Part shown: piece by piece, positions 57,265 through 64,000 of the stretch
Position numbering within the stretch: the stretch's first letter is position 1
Layout: the number at the start of each line of letters is the position of its first letter
Source of the DNA: Halomonas sp.
GTDB lineage: Bacteria; Pseudomonadota; Gammaproteobacteria; Pseudomonadales; Halomonadaceae
Direction of reading: 5' to 3'
Length of the DNA: 64,000 nt
Assembly (NCBI RefSeq): GCF_017983445.1
Contig: NZ_JAGOBJ010000009.1
Span: 186,001-250,000 of the forward strand
Made by a program: the position numbers and the translations under genes
The notes under the pieces: model-generated
The model's database searches: none
Seen by the model: the letters and a program-made list of their open reading frames with translations, nothing else
Told to the model about the DNA's origin: nothing

Positions 57265-58311
57265 ATGTCCATGACCTTAGCCCCGCAACAATCGACGGCC
57301 ATTGGCCCTTACACCTTGCCCAACCAGGTTATTCTGGCCCCTATGGCAGGTGTTACCGACCGCCCTTTTCGTCAGCTATGCCGACAGCTGGGCGCGGGCT
57401 GGGTGGTGGGTGAAATGGTAACTGCCGATCCCAGCCTTTGGCATACGCGCAAGTCACAACTGCGCATGGACCACCAGGGCGAGCCTGATCCGCGCGTTGT
57501 CCAGATTGCCGGCGGCGATGCCGAGATGCTTGCTCAGGCGGCGAGGCTCAATGTGGAGCTTGGCGCTCAGATCATTGATATCAACATGGGCTGCCCGGCT
57601 AAAAAGGTCTGCAATAAGGCAGCAGGTTCTGCCCTGTTGCGCGATGAAGCCTTAGTGGCGGAGATTCTGGATGCGGTGGTCAAGGCTGTCGATGTTCCCG
57701 TTACGCTAAAAATTCGTACCGGCTGGTGCGCTGAATCCAACAACGGCGTAAGAATTGCTCGGCTTGCAGAAGATGCTGGCATTCAAGCATTAGCCGTTCA
57801 TGGCCGACATCGCGAACAGCGCTATACTGGTTGGGCTGAATACGACACGATTGCCGATATCAAATCGCGTCTTTCGATCCCTGTGATTGCCAATGGTGAT
57901 ATTACAAGCCCTGAAAAAGCAGCTGAAGTCCTCCGCTATACCGGCGCAAATGCGGTAATGGTGGGACGAGGCGCCCAAGGCAATCCCTGGATTTTTAAGC
58001 AGATAACCCATTATCTGGATCACGGCGAACAGCTAGCACTGCCAAGCCTTGAAGAGCGTCGCCGCGTACTTCTCGCGCATGTTGCGGCCCTTCATGCGTT
58101 TTACGGAGACACAATGGGTGTGCGTATTGCCCGCAAGCATATTGGCTGGTATCTCGAAAGTGACCAGCGTTTTTGCGAGGCAACACGCCGCAAATTGAAA
58201 CAACAATTCAATGCGTTAACGTTACCAGAAGCGCAATTTAATTGGATTAATGATGCGATGGCGCTTGATGCTGACAAGCGTCTGCTAGCCAAAGGAAGCC
58301 ATGCTGCATGA
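57265..58311 (+). CDS. dusB: tRNA-dihydrouridine synthase B
   Basis: FMN enzyme that reduces uridine in the D-loop of tRNA. About 348 aa from ATG 57265 (57271 is an alternative; a TTG at 57232 would add an unconserved tail). It has APMAGVTDRPFRQLCRQLGA at the start, the catalytic Cys in INMGCPAKKVCNKAAGSALL and FMN-binding VMVGRGAQGNPWIF. fis starts within its last codons, the classic dusB-fis operon. Confidence 0.96.
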   Translation: MSMTLAPQQSTAIGPYTLPNQVILAPMAGVTDRPFRQLCRQLGAGWVVGEMVTADPSLWHTRKSQLRMDHQGEPDPRVVQIAGGDAEMLAQAARLNVELGAQIIDINMGCPAKKVCNKAAGSALLRDEALVAEILDAVVKAVDVPVTLKIRTGWCAESNNGVRIARLAEDAGIQALAVHGRHREQRYTGWAEYDTIADIKSRLSIPVIANGDITSPEKAAEVLRYTGANAVMVGRGAQGNPWIFKQITHYLDHGEQLALPSLEERRRVLLAHVAALHAFYGDTMGVRIARKHIGWYLESDQRFCEATRRKLKQQFNALTLPEAQFNWINDAMALDADKRLLAKGSHAA

Positions 58312-58631
58312 ACGAACGCGATCTTCTTTCCAGCGAGTTATCCTCGCGCCTGGCGGGCACGCTCGCTGACCCGGCGGCAAGCGTTCCGCCGCAGCCGTTA
58401 AGAGAGGCCGTGGAAACCGCCATGCGCCGCTACTTCGAGCATCTCGATGGCAGTCAGGCCACCGACCTGTACGCCATGGTGATGGCCGAAGTAGAAGCGC
58501 CGCTGCTCACCTGTGTTATGGAACATACCGAGGGTAACCAGACACGAGCGGCTGACGTACTCGGATTAAACCGGGGTACGTTGCGTAAAAAACTCAAGCT
58601 TTACGGACTTATCGAAGGTGACGCCCCATAA
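58308..58631 (+). CDS. fis: Nucleoid protein Fis
   Basis: DNA-bending factor for rRNA promoters, recombination and replication control, 107 aa. The C-terminal helix-turn-helix [23 protein letters not shown] (about 75-97, in two parts) matches the family well. It overlaps dusB by 4 bases. The stop codon lies inside the stem of the terminator at 58622-58641, so the last codons and the terminator share sequence. Confidence 0.97.
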   Translation: MNERDLLSSELSSRLAGTLADPAASVPPQPLREAVETAMRRYFEHLDGSQATDLYAMVMAEVEAPLLTCVMEHTEGNQTRAADVLGLNRGTLRKKLKLYGLIEGDAP

Positions 58632-58652
58632 CCATGGGGCGTTGTTGTTTTT
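58622..58652 (+). terminator. dusB-fis terminator overlapping the fis stop
   Basis: CGCCCCAT (58622-58629) pairs perfectly with ATGGGGCG (58634-58641) over a 4-base loop, followed by TTGTTGTTTTTATTT. The fis TAA is at 58629-58631. Confidence 0.92.
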
Positions 58653-58668
58653 ATTTCCAACTCTGCAC

Positions 58669-60261
58669 ATGAGCCCCCTAATGGTTGATAGTACTGCTAA
58701 CCCTGTTCGCCGCGCCCTACTGAGCGTTTCCGATAAAACCGGCATCGTGGAGTTTGCCCGCGGCTTATCCGAGCGCGGTATCGAGCTGCTTTCTACAGGC
58801 GGTACGTTCCGCTTGCTACAGGAAAATGCCATTGCGGTGACGGAAGTTTCCGAACATACCGGCTTTCCTGAAATCATGGACGGCCGGGTAAAAACGCTAC
58901 ACCCGAAAATCCATGGCGGCATTCTGGCTCGCCGTGGTCAAGACGACGCCGTCATGGCTGAAAACGATATCACTCCGATCGATATGGTCGTGGTCAACCT
59001 TTATCCATTCGCAGCGACCGTTGCCAAGCCTGACTGCAGCCTAGAAGACGCTATCGAGAATATCGATATTGGCGGCCCGACCATGGTACGCGCCTGCGCC
59101 AAGAACCACGCCTACACCACTATTGTGGTTAACGCCGATGACTATTCGCGAGTGCTGGCAGAACTGGCCGCCAACGATGGCCAGGTGAGCACTGCCACGC
59201 GGTTTGACCTTGCGGTTAAAGCATTTGAGCATACCGCTGGCTACGACGGCGCTATTGCCGAGTATCTGGGTCGCAAAGTCAATGAAAGCGATGCGGCGTT
59301 CGCACGTACGTTCAACCTGCAGCTACATAAAAAGCAGGACATGCGCTACGGCGAGAACCCGCATCAACAGGCGGCCTTTTACGTTGATCCTTCCGCCTCT
59401 GAACCCAGCGTTGCCACGGCCACTATGCTCCAGGGCAAACCGCTCTCGTTCAATAACGTGGCCGATACCGATGCGGCTTTCGAGTGCGTTAAAGCCTTTG
59501 ATGAAACGGCCTGCGTGATCGTCAAACACGCTAACCCGTGCGGCGTCGCGATTGGTGCCACCGCGTTAGAGGCTTACGACAAAGCGTTTGCGACTGACCC
59601 CACCAGCGCCTTTGGCGGCATTATTGCCTTCAATACGCCGCTTGAAGCCAATACCGCCCGCGCCATTGTTGACCGCCAGTTTGTTGAGGTCATTATTGCA
59701 CCCGGCATAAGCGATGAAGCAGTAGCGATTATCGCCGAGAAGAAAAATGTTCGCTTGCTGGATGTCAGCGCTCATTGGCCTGGCGAAACCCAGCCCGCGT
59801 TTGATTTCAAGCGGGTTAACGGTGGCTTGCTGGTACAAGAGCGCGATCAGGGTATGGTGACGCGTGAAGAGCTGACCGTGGTAAGCGAGCGCGCGCCCTC
59901 AGAACAGGAGCTGCGCGATTTGGCATTCGCATGGCGCGTCGCCAAATTCGTTAAATCCAACGCCATTGTTTACGCCAAAGCAGGCCAGACGATCGGTGTG
60001 GGTGCGGGCCAGATGAGCCGCGTGTACTCAGCCAAAATTGCGGGCATTAAAGCGGCCGATGAAAACCTGTCCGTACCGGGTTCAGTCATGGCGTCTGACG
60101 CTTTCTTCCCGTTCCGTGATGGCATTGACGCGGCAGCTGGCGCGGGTATCACCGCCGTTATTCAGCCGGGCGGCTCGATGCGCGATCAGGAAGTGATTGA
60201 TGCAGCCAACGAAGCAGGCATCGCCATGGTCTTCACCGGCATGCGTCATTTCCGTCACTAA
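58669..60261 (+). CDS. purH: Bifunctional AICAR formyltransferase / IMP cyclohydrolase
   Basis: Catalyses the last two steps of IMP synthesis. About 530 aa from ATG 58669 (58681 also possible); the longer frame begins inside the fis terminator. N-terminal IMP cyclohydrolase (about 1-150, [38 protein letters not shown]) and C-terminal transformylase ([20 protein letters not shown] with the catalytic Lys-His pair, and [14 protein letters not shown]) are visible. Confidence 0.97.
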   Translation: MSPLMVDSTANPVRRALLSVSDKTGIVEFARGLSERGIELLSTGGTFRLLQENAIAVTEVSEHTGFPEIMDGRVKTLHPKIHGGILARRGQDDAVMAENDITPIDMVVVNLYPFAATVAKPDCSLEDAIENIDIGGPTMVRACAKNHAYTTIVVNADDYSRVLAELAANDGQVSTATRFDLAVKAFEHTAGYDGAIAEYLGRKVNESDAAFARTFNLQLHKKQDMRYGENPHQQAAFYVDPSASEPSVATATMLQGKPLSFNNVADTDAAFECVKAFDETACVIVKHANPCGVAIGATALEAYDKAFATDPTSAFGGIIAFNTPLEANTARAIVDRQFVEVIIAPGISDEAVAIIAEKKNVRLLDVSAHWPGETQPAFDFKRVNGGLLVQERDQGMVTREELTVVSERAPSEQELRDLAFAWRVAKFVKSNAIVYAKAGQTIGVGAGQMSRVYSAKIAGIKAADENLSVPGSVMASDAFFPFRDGIDAAAGAGITAVIQPGGSMRDQEVIDAANEAGIAMVFTGMRHFRH

Positions 60262-60291
60262 GCAGTCATTAGATAAGCGTCGTAGATAAGC

Positions 60292-60327
60292 AAAAAGCCT
60301 CGCAAGCAATGCTTGCGAGGCTTTTTT
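60292..60327. terminator. Bidirectional terminator between purH and gabD
   Basis: A long near-perfect stem (AAGCCTCGCAAGC with GCTTGCGAGGCTT) is flanked by A and T runs between two convergent genes, and so can end both transcripts. Confidence 0.95.
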
Positions 60328-60360
60328 ATCAGTACAACCTTAAAGATAATTTATCTGGCA

Positions 60361-61818
60361 TCAGCCAAGATCAATACACAGGTACTTGGTTTCCAGATAC
60401 TCTTCCAAGCCTTGATGGCCTCCTTCGCGCCCCAGGCCTGAGGCTTTTACACCGCCAAACGGCGCCGACGCATTGGAAATTAGACCGGTATTAATGCCCA
60501 CCATGCCATATTCCAACGCTTCAGCCACCCGCCAAACGCGCGATAGATCCCGGGAATAGAAGTAGGACGCCAGCCCATACTGAGTATCATTGGCCATTTC
60601 GATGGCAGTTTCTTCATCATCGAAAGGGAAGACGGCCGCCAGAGGACCAAACGTTTCTTCCTGGGCCACCTTCATATCTTCCGTTGCAAAGCTGATAAGC
60701 GTAGGCGTGAAGAAATTGCCACCCAACGGGTGCGGATGACCACCCAGCAGTAACTCGGCACCTTTGTCGAGAGCATCCTGCACATGCTCGCTGACTTTCT
60801 TAATGCCATTTTCATCAATCAGCGGGCCAATATTAATATTCGGCTGCGTGCCATCACCCACGTGAAGCTCACTGTTCATAGCCACTGCGAGTTTTTCACA
60901 AAATGCATTAATGACGCTGGACTGAACTAAAAAACGGTTAGTGCAGATGCAGGTCTGCCCCGCATTGCGAAACTTGGCAGCCATCGCGCCTTCAACGGCG
61001 GCATCTAAATCAGCATCTTCAAAAACGATAAACGGTGCGTTGCCACCCAGCTCCAGCGAGATTTTCTGTACATGCTCCGAGGCCTTCGCCATCAACGACC
61101 GGCCCACTTCGGTGGAACCGGTAAAGGTAATTTTGCGAACTTTAGGTGACTGAGTGAGCGCTTCGGCAATTTCACCGGCGCGACCAGGCACCACATTAAA
61201 GACGCCGCGCGGTATACCAGCACGCTCAGCCAATAGCGCGAGTGCCGTAGCTGAAAAAGGCGTTTGACTGGCAGGCTTGACCACAATAGTACAACCCGCT
61301 GCTAAAGCGGCACCGACCTTGCGGGTAATCATCGCCGCCGGAAAGTTCCAGGGGGTAATCGCCCCTACAACGCCAACCGGCTGCTTGATGGCCATGATGC
61401 GCTGGTTTGCCTTGGAGGCAGGAATGGTTTCACCGTATACGCGCCGAGCCTCTTCGGCGAACCAGCGCAGAAAGCTTGCCGCATAGGCAATTTCACCTTC
61501 GGCTTCCTTGACAGGCTTGCCCTGCTCATAGGTCATCAGCAGCGCAAGGTCATGCTGATGCTCAAGCATCAAATCGTGCCATTTGAGTAGAAGATCGGCA
61601 CGCTCCTGCGCGGTTAACGACCGCCATGCGGGTAAAGCGGCATCGGCTGCATCAATCGCGCGTTCAGTTTCCGCTTTGCCTAAGCGGGGCATGTCCCCCA
61701 CCGGCTTACCCGTGGCGGGGTTAATAACGTTAATTTGCTCTCCACTGTCAGCTGCTACCCAGCTGCCGTCGATATAGGCAAAGGGGCAATAAAGCTGTGT
61801 CTCTTTTAACGCTTCCAT
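60361..61818 (-). CDS. gabD: NAD(P)-dependent succinate-semialdehyde dehydrogenase
   Basis: Oxidises succinate semialdehyde to succinate in GABA breakdown. The 485-aa aldehyde dehydrogenase has ITPWNFPAAMITRK (about 152-165), the catalytic Glu in LELGGNAPFIVF (about 255-266) and the catalytic Cys in NAGQTCICTNR (about 285-295). The GabD assignment rests on overall similarity; a related semialdehyde substrate is possible. No gabT is nearby. Confidence 0.88.
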   Translation of the reverse strand: MEALKETQLYCPFAYIDGSWVAADSGEQINVINPATGKPVGDMPRLGKAETERAIDAADAALPAWRSLTAQERADLLLKWHDLMLEHQHDLALLMTYEQGKPVKEAEGEIAYAASFLRWFAEEARRVYGETIPASKANQRIMAIKQPVGVVGAITPWNFPAAMITRKVGAALAAGCTIVVKPASQTPFSATALALLAERAGIPRGVFNVVPGRAGEIAEALTQSPKVRKITFTGSTEVGRSLMAKASEHVQKISLELGGNAPFIVFEDADLDAAVEGAMAAKFRNAGQTCICTNRFLVQSSVINAFCEKLAVAMNSELHVGDGTQPNINIGPLIDENGIKKVSEHVQDALDKGAELLLGGHPHPLGGNFFTPTLISFATEDMKVAQEETFGPLAAVFPFDDEETAIEMANDTQYGLASYFYSRDLSRVWRVAEALEYGMVGINTGLISNASAPFGGVKASGLGREGGHQGLEEYLETKYLCIDLG

Positions 61819-61940
61819 GACAGACTCCTGGCCAAATGATGGCCCTGTGGGCTCATATTTACGCTTTCATGCTAAGACGAAACCGCGTAATTAACCAAGT
61901 GTTTGGCAAACATCGCCACTCTGACCATGGAGACGCAACC

Positions 61941-62492
61941 TTAATTAATCAGCGTTAAAAATTCCTGGCGCGTGGCCGGGTTGTCACGGAACCCACCAAG
62001 CATTACCGATGAGGTCATGCTCGAGTTCTGCTTTTCTACGCCACGCATCATCATGCACAAATGCCGCGCTTCAACCACGACAGCCACCCCTTTAGACCCG
62101 GTTACCTGCTGGACAGCATCGGCAATTTCACGGGTCAGGTTTTCCTGAATCTGCATGCGCCGCGCATACATATCGACGATACGCGCAAACTTAGACAGCC
62201 CTAACACCTTGCCATCGGGTAAATAGGCAATATGGCATTTACCAATAAAGGGCAATAAGTGGTGTTCACACATTGAATAAAGCTCAATGTTTTTCACCAG
62301 CACCATCTCGTCGGTCTTGGATTCAAAAACCGCCCCGTTGATAATTTCTTCAAGCGATTGCTGATAGCCTGCATTTAAAAACTGCATGGCTTTAGCTGCA
62401 CGCTTAGGCGTATCCCGCAGCCCCTCACGATCAGGGTCTTCACCAAGAGCAGTAATGATCTGGCGATAGTGCTTGGCGATGTCGTCGGTCAT
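61941..62492 (-). CDS. folE: GTP cyclohydrolase I (FolE)
   Basis: First step of folate (and queuosine) precursor synthesis. About 183 aa from ATG 62492 ([11 protein letters not shown]); an in-frame GTG at 62504 is possible. The zinc site MCEHHLLPF (about 104-112) and [15 protein letters not shown] (about 172-186 of the longer frame) give the Cys-His-Cys ligands. It shares no operon with the queuosine-type glycosyltransferase, 25 kb away. A large hairpin lies in its leader. Confidence 0.96.
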   Translation of the reverse strand: MTDDIAKHYRQIITALGEDPDREGLRDTPKRAAKAMQFLNAGYQQSLEEIINGAVFESKTDEMVLVKNIELYSMCEHHLLPFIGKCHIAYLPDGKVLGLSKFARIVDMYARRMQIQENLTREIADAVQQVTGSKGVAVVVEARHLCMMMRGVEKQNSSMTSSVMLGGFRDNPATRQEFLTLIN

Positions 62493-62504
62493 ATTAAATC
62501 TCAC

Positions 62505-62843
62505 TAAAACGGGGCCTGCCTTCTCGCTGGCAATTGCTCATCGTAGCAATTCCGCCAGCGAGTCAAGCATCCTAAAACAGTGCCTAAGCCCTTTATTCAT
62601 AGGTTATGCAATATGAAGTCAATAAAAAAGCTAATGCAAATTAATAGAAGTATTAAAAAACACATTAGCGAATTATTTTAACGCACCTAACCGCTATGTG
62701 GCAGATGGCAACGACTTTTAAAACCATTAAACCCTTGATCCTCAAAACGCTGCTGGCCTGAATTCATGAGTTTATGCGGCGCCCAATGCTTCAAAGCAGC
62801 AGGTAATTCATTCTCTAGCCACGCGGTGCTTTTGAGAAAACAC
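62505..62843. other. 339-bp region between srkA and folE
   Basis: It holds the folE-leader hairpin (62523-62562), an AT-rich stretch (about 62600-62680) with no recognisable signal, and a doubtful 60-codon frame (62687-62869) that starts with TTG inside srkA. Confidence 0.55.
62523..62562 (-). promoter_or_regulatory. Large hairpin in the folE leader
   Basis: CTCGCTGGC-AATTGCT (62523-62538) pairs with AGCAATT-CC-GCCAGCGAG (62545-62562), a 16-bp stem with a CC bulge and a 6-base loop. It ends about 30 bases upstream of the folE ATG. No T run follows on either strand, so it is not a normal terminator; a leader control element or protein site is possible. Confidence 0.55.
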
Positions 62844-62869
62844 TCAAGCCAGCCATATAGGCCGCTCAA
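62687..62869 (-). CDS. Doubtful 60-aa ORF after srkA
   Basis: An open frame on the minus strand begins with TTG at 62869, inside the 3' end of srkA in another frame, and stops at 62687. The product (..ENELPAALKHWAPHKLMN.. to ..SRCHLPHSG) has a plausible composition but no recognisable domain and no clear ribosome site. It may be spurious. Confidence 0.25.
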   Translation of the reverse strand: MSGLYGWLECFLKSTAWLENELPAALKHWAPHKLMNSGQQRFEDQGFNGFKSRCHLPHSG

Positions 62870-63818
62870 GCTGCAAACATTGCTGCCCTAACTGTCGGAT
62901 GTGCTGATCCCAGTAACCGCTTTCCGCCATCCAAGGAAAAGCTCGTGGAAATGCAGGGTCATTCCAGCGCGACACCAACCAGGCACTATGCCGAATCAAT
63001 CGATAGGCTCTTAATGGTTCAATTAACGACATCTGGTTATGAGGAAACGGCTGCGACTCCTCATACCCTTCACTGAATTCACTAAGCTGTGCTCGCCAGC
63101 CGTCGGGCTCATCGGTAGGCAGCAACATCCAAATATCCTGTATGGCGGGCGCCATAAGGCAGTCATCGAAATCAACCAGAGTAAAATGCTCATCCCGCCC
63201 CAGTACGTTACCCAAGTGACAGTCACCATGACAACGAATCAACGAAGCTGAATCCACCGCTTTGGAGGCAAGCAGATGCTGCATCTTTTCAATCACCGCT
63301 TGATAAGCACGCTGCTGAAATTTACTTAGCCGCTGGCTTTGCACAACTCGTTGGCGGGCATCTTCTATTCCGCTTTCGAGCACCAGCTGGGGGCGATGCT
63401 GAAAGGCTTTGCGATGCGCTACTTTATGCAGCCGCCCCAGCACTTCGCCCAGCGCATAAAGGTGCGCTGGGTTATCGAGCTCCGGGGCCTGACCAGCACA
63501 TTGGCGGAAAAGCGTAAAACGGAAACCGGCGTAATGATGCAATGACTCACCTTCACTATTGCGCCAAGGTGCTACTACCGGCACACCTGCTTTATCCAAC
63601 TCTTGTAAAAAATCATGCTCTTCTTGAATAGTGGCATCCGACCAGCGCTCAGGACGGTAAAATTTTATCACCCAGTTTCGTGCTTCATCATCACGAAACA
63701 TCAATACACGGTTTTCATAGCTATTGAGTGCAAAGGGCTCGCCAGCTGGCCAAATATCGACAGATTCAGCCGCCGACATGACTGTATCAGGCGAAAGTGC
63801 ACTAAAAGGATGTGACAT
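62844..63818 (-). CDS. srkA: Stress response kinase SrkA (YihE)
   Basis: An aminoglycoside-phosphotransferase-fold Ser/Thr kinase that in E. coli protects against stress-induced death. About 324 aa from ATG 63818 (CAGGAGCG upstream); an earlier in-frame start lacks a ribosome site. The catalytic loop IRCHGDCHLGNVLG (about 195-208) and metal-binding LVDFDDCLMAP (about 214-224) are intact, as is the FALNSYENRVLMF nucleotide-binding strand. Confidence 0.94.
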   Translation of the reverse strand: MSHPFSALSPDTVMSAAESVDIWPAGEPFALNSYENRVLMFRDDEARNWVIKFYRPERWSDATIQEEHDFLQELDKAGVPVVAPWRNSEGESLHHYAGFRFTLFRQCAGQAPELDNPAHLYALGEVLGRLHKVAHRKAFQHRPQLVLESGIEDARQRVVQSQRLSKFQQRAYQAVIEKMQHLLASKAVDSASLIRCHGDCHLGNVLGRDEHFTLVDFDDCLMAPAIQDIWMLLPTDEPDGWRAQLSEFSEGYEESQPFPHNQMSLIEPLRAYRLIRHSAWLVSRWNDPAFPRAFPWMAESGYWDQHIRQLGQQCLQLERPIWLA

Positions 63819-63851
63819 AAATCGCTCCTGCGTAACCAAACGCCTATATTA

Positions 63852-64000
63852 TCAACTATTGCCCAGCGGCGTTCTGGCAACGGCCCAACTGTCTACACGG
63901 GTTGCGCCAGCTTTATGGGCAATCCTTGCCAGCGCGTTGGTAGTGGCTCCGGTGGTAATGACGTCATCAACCAAGGTTATATGTGCGGGCAACGACCCTT
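63852..64000 (-). CDS. comF: ComF-family protein, C-terminal end only
   Basis: The last 48 codons of a minus-strand gene whose start is outside the window. The phosphoribosyltransferase motif LVDDVITTGATTNALARI and the ending RVDSWAVARTPLGNS match ComF/GntX-type proteins linked to DNA uptake or phosphoribosyl chemistry. The stop is TGA at 63852-63854. Confidence 0.85.
   Translation of the reverse strand, partial: GSLPAHITLVDDVITTGATTNALARIAHKAGATRVDSWAVARTPLGNS

Noticed and set aside
1-64000. Search by eye for E. coli Ter-core words, CRISPR arrays, rRNA genes and intact transposases
   Set aside because: None were found; a genome-wide scan would be needed for Ter-like sites of the Tus homologue.

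Overview
The window reads as a chromosomal segment of a moderately GC-rich gammaproteobacterium, most likely Halomonas or the related Vreelandella (Halomonadaceae). The evidence is the gene order gyrA-serC-pheA-tyrA/aroA-cmk-rpsA with a fused TyrA-AroA, an MvaT-type nucleoid protein instead of enterobacterial H-NS, the pilABCD-coaE-yacG block, an rsxABCDGE-nth operon and protein sequences close to Pseudomonas/Oceanospirillales families. The genus is inferred from gene content and style; no 16S rRNA is present. Nearly everything is core chromosome. I see no intact insertion sequence, prophage or CRISPR array.

Layout. 1-3.1 kb: tail of an unknown gene, two small unknown ORFs, an HMCES/YedK-type abasic-site protein, tRNA-Pro(GGG), an inositol-monophosphatase-family enzyme and a CigR-like secreted protein. 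3.2-9.9 kb: type IV pilus genes pilA (minus), then pilB, pilC, pilD, coaE, yacG, a Tus-like replication-terminator protein and a small unknown gene. 9.9-10.9 kb: about 1 kb with no intact gene. 10.9-21.3 kb, all minus strand: mvaT, then the supraoperon rpsA, cmk, tyrA-aroA, pheA, serC, gyrA. 21.5-28.6 kb: thioesterase, rdgC, an acyltransferase, a small unknown gene, metG and a CHASE4-GGDEF protein whose stop codon overlaps the start of rsxA. 28.6-34.4 kb: rsxABCDGE and nth.

34.5-39.8 kb is the least ordinary part. It has a carboxysome-type carbonic-anhydrase homologue with no carboxysome genes nearby. It also has a bacterial homologue of the tRNA-queuosine mannosyltransferase, with a small tandem repeat over its start codon. 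Next to these is a three-gene cluster: an ArsA/Get3-family ATPase, a 100-residue protein ending in Cys-Cys, and a CstA-family transporter. 40.0-45.4 kb is a signalling cluster: a stand-alone receiver protein, a membrane protein joining a decayed histidine-kinase body to a DEDDh exonuclease, a small two-helix membrane protein and a CrbS-like transporter/histidine kinase.

45.5-54 kb: a HlyU-like protein, argG, rnt, a pyrophosphate-type phosphofructokinase, a PP2C/kinase-like membrane protein with degraded catalytic motifs, ppa and dsbD. 54.3-64 kb: accBC, prmA, dusB-fis, purH, gabD, folE, srkA and the tail of a comF gene that leaves the window.

The strongest candidates for undescribed biology are the ArsA/CC-protein/CstA cluster (36.7-39.8 kb) and the kinase-exonuclease signalling cluster (40.0-45.4 kb). 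The degenerate PP2C/kinase protein at 49.5-51.2 kb and the orphan carbonic-anhydrase homologue come next. All functional readings rest on motif recognition by eye; no database search was run.
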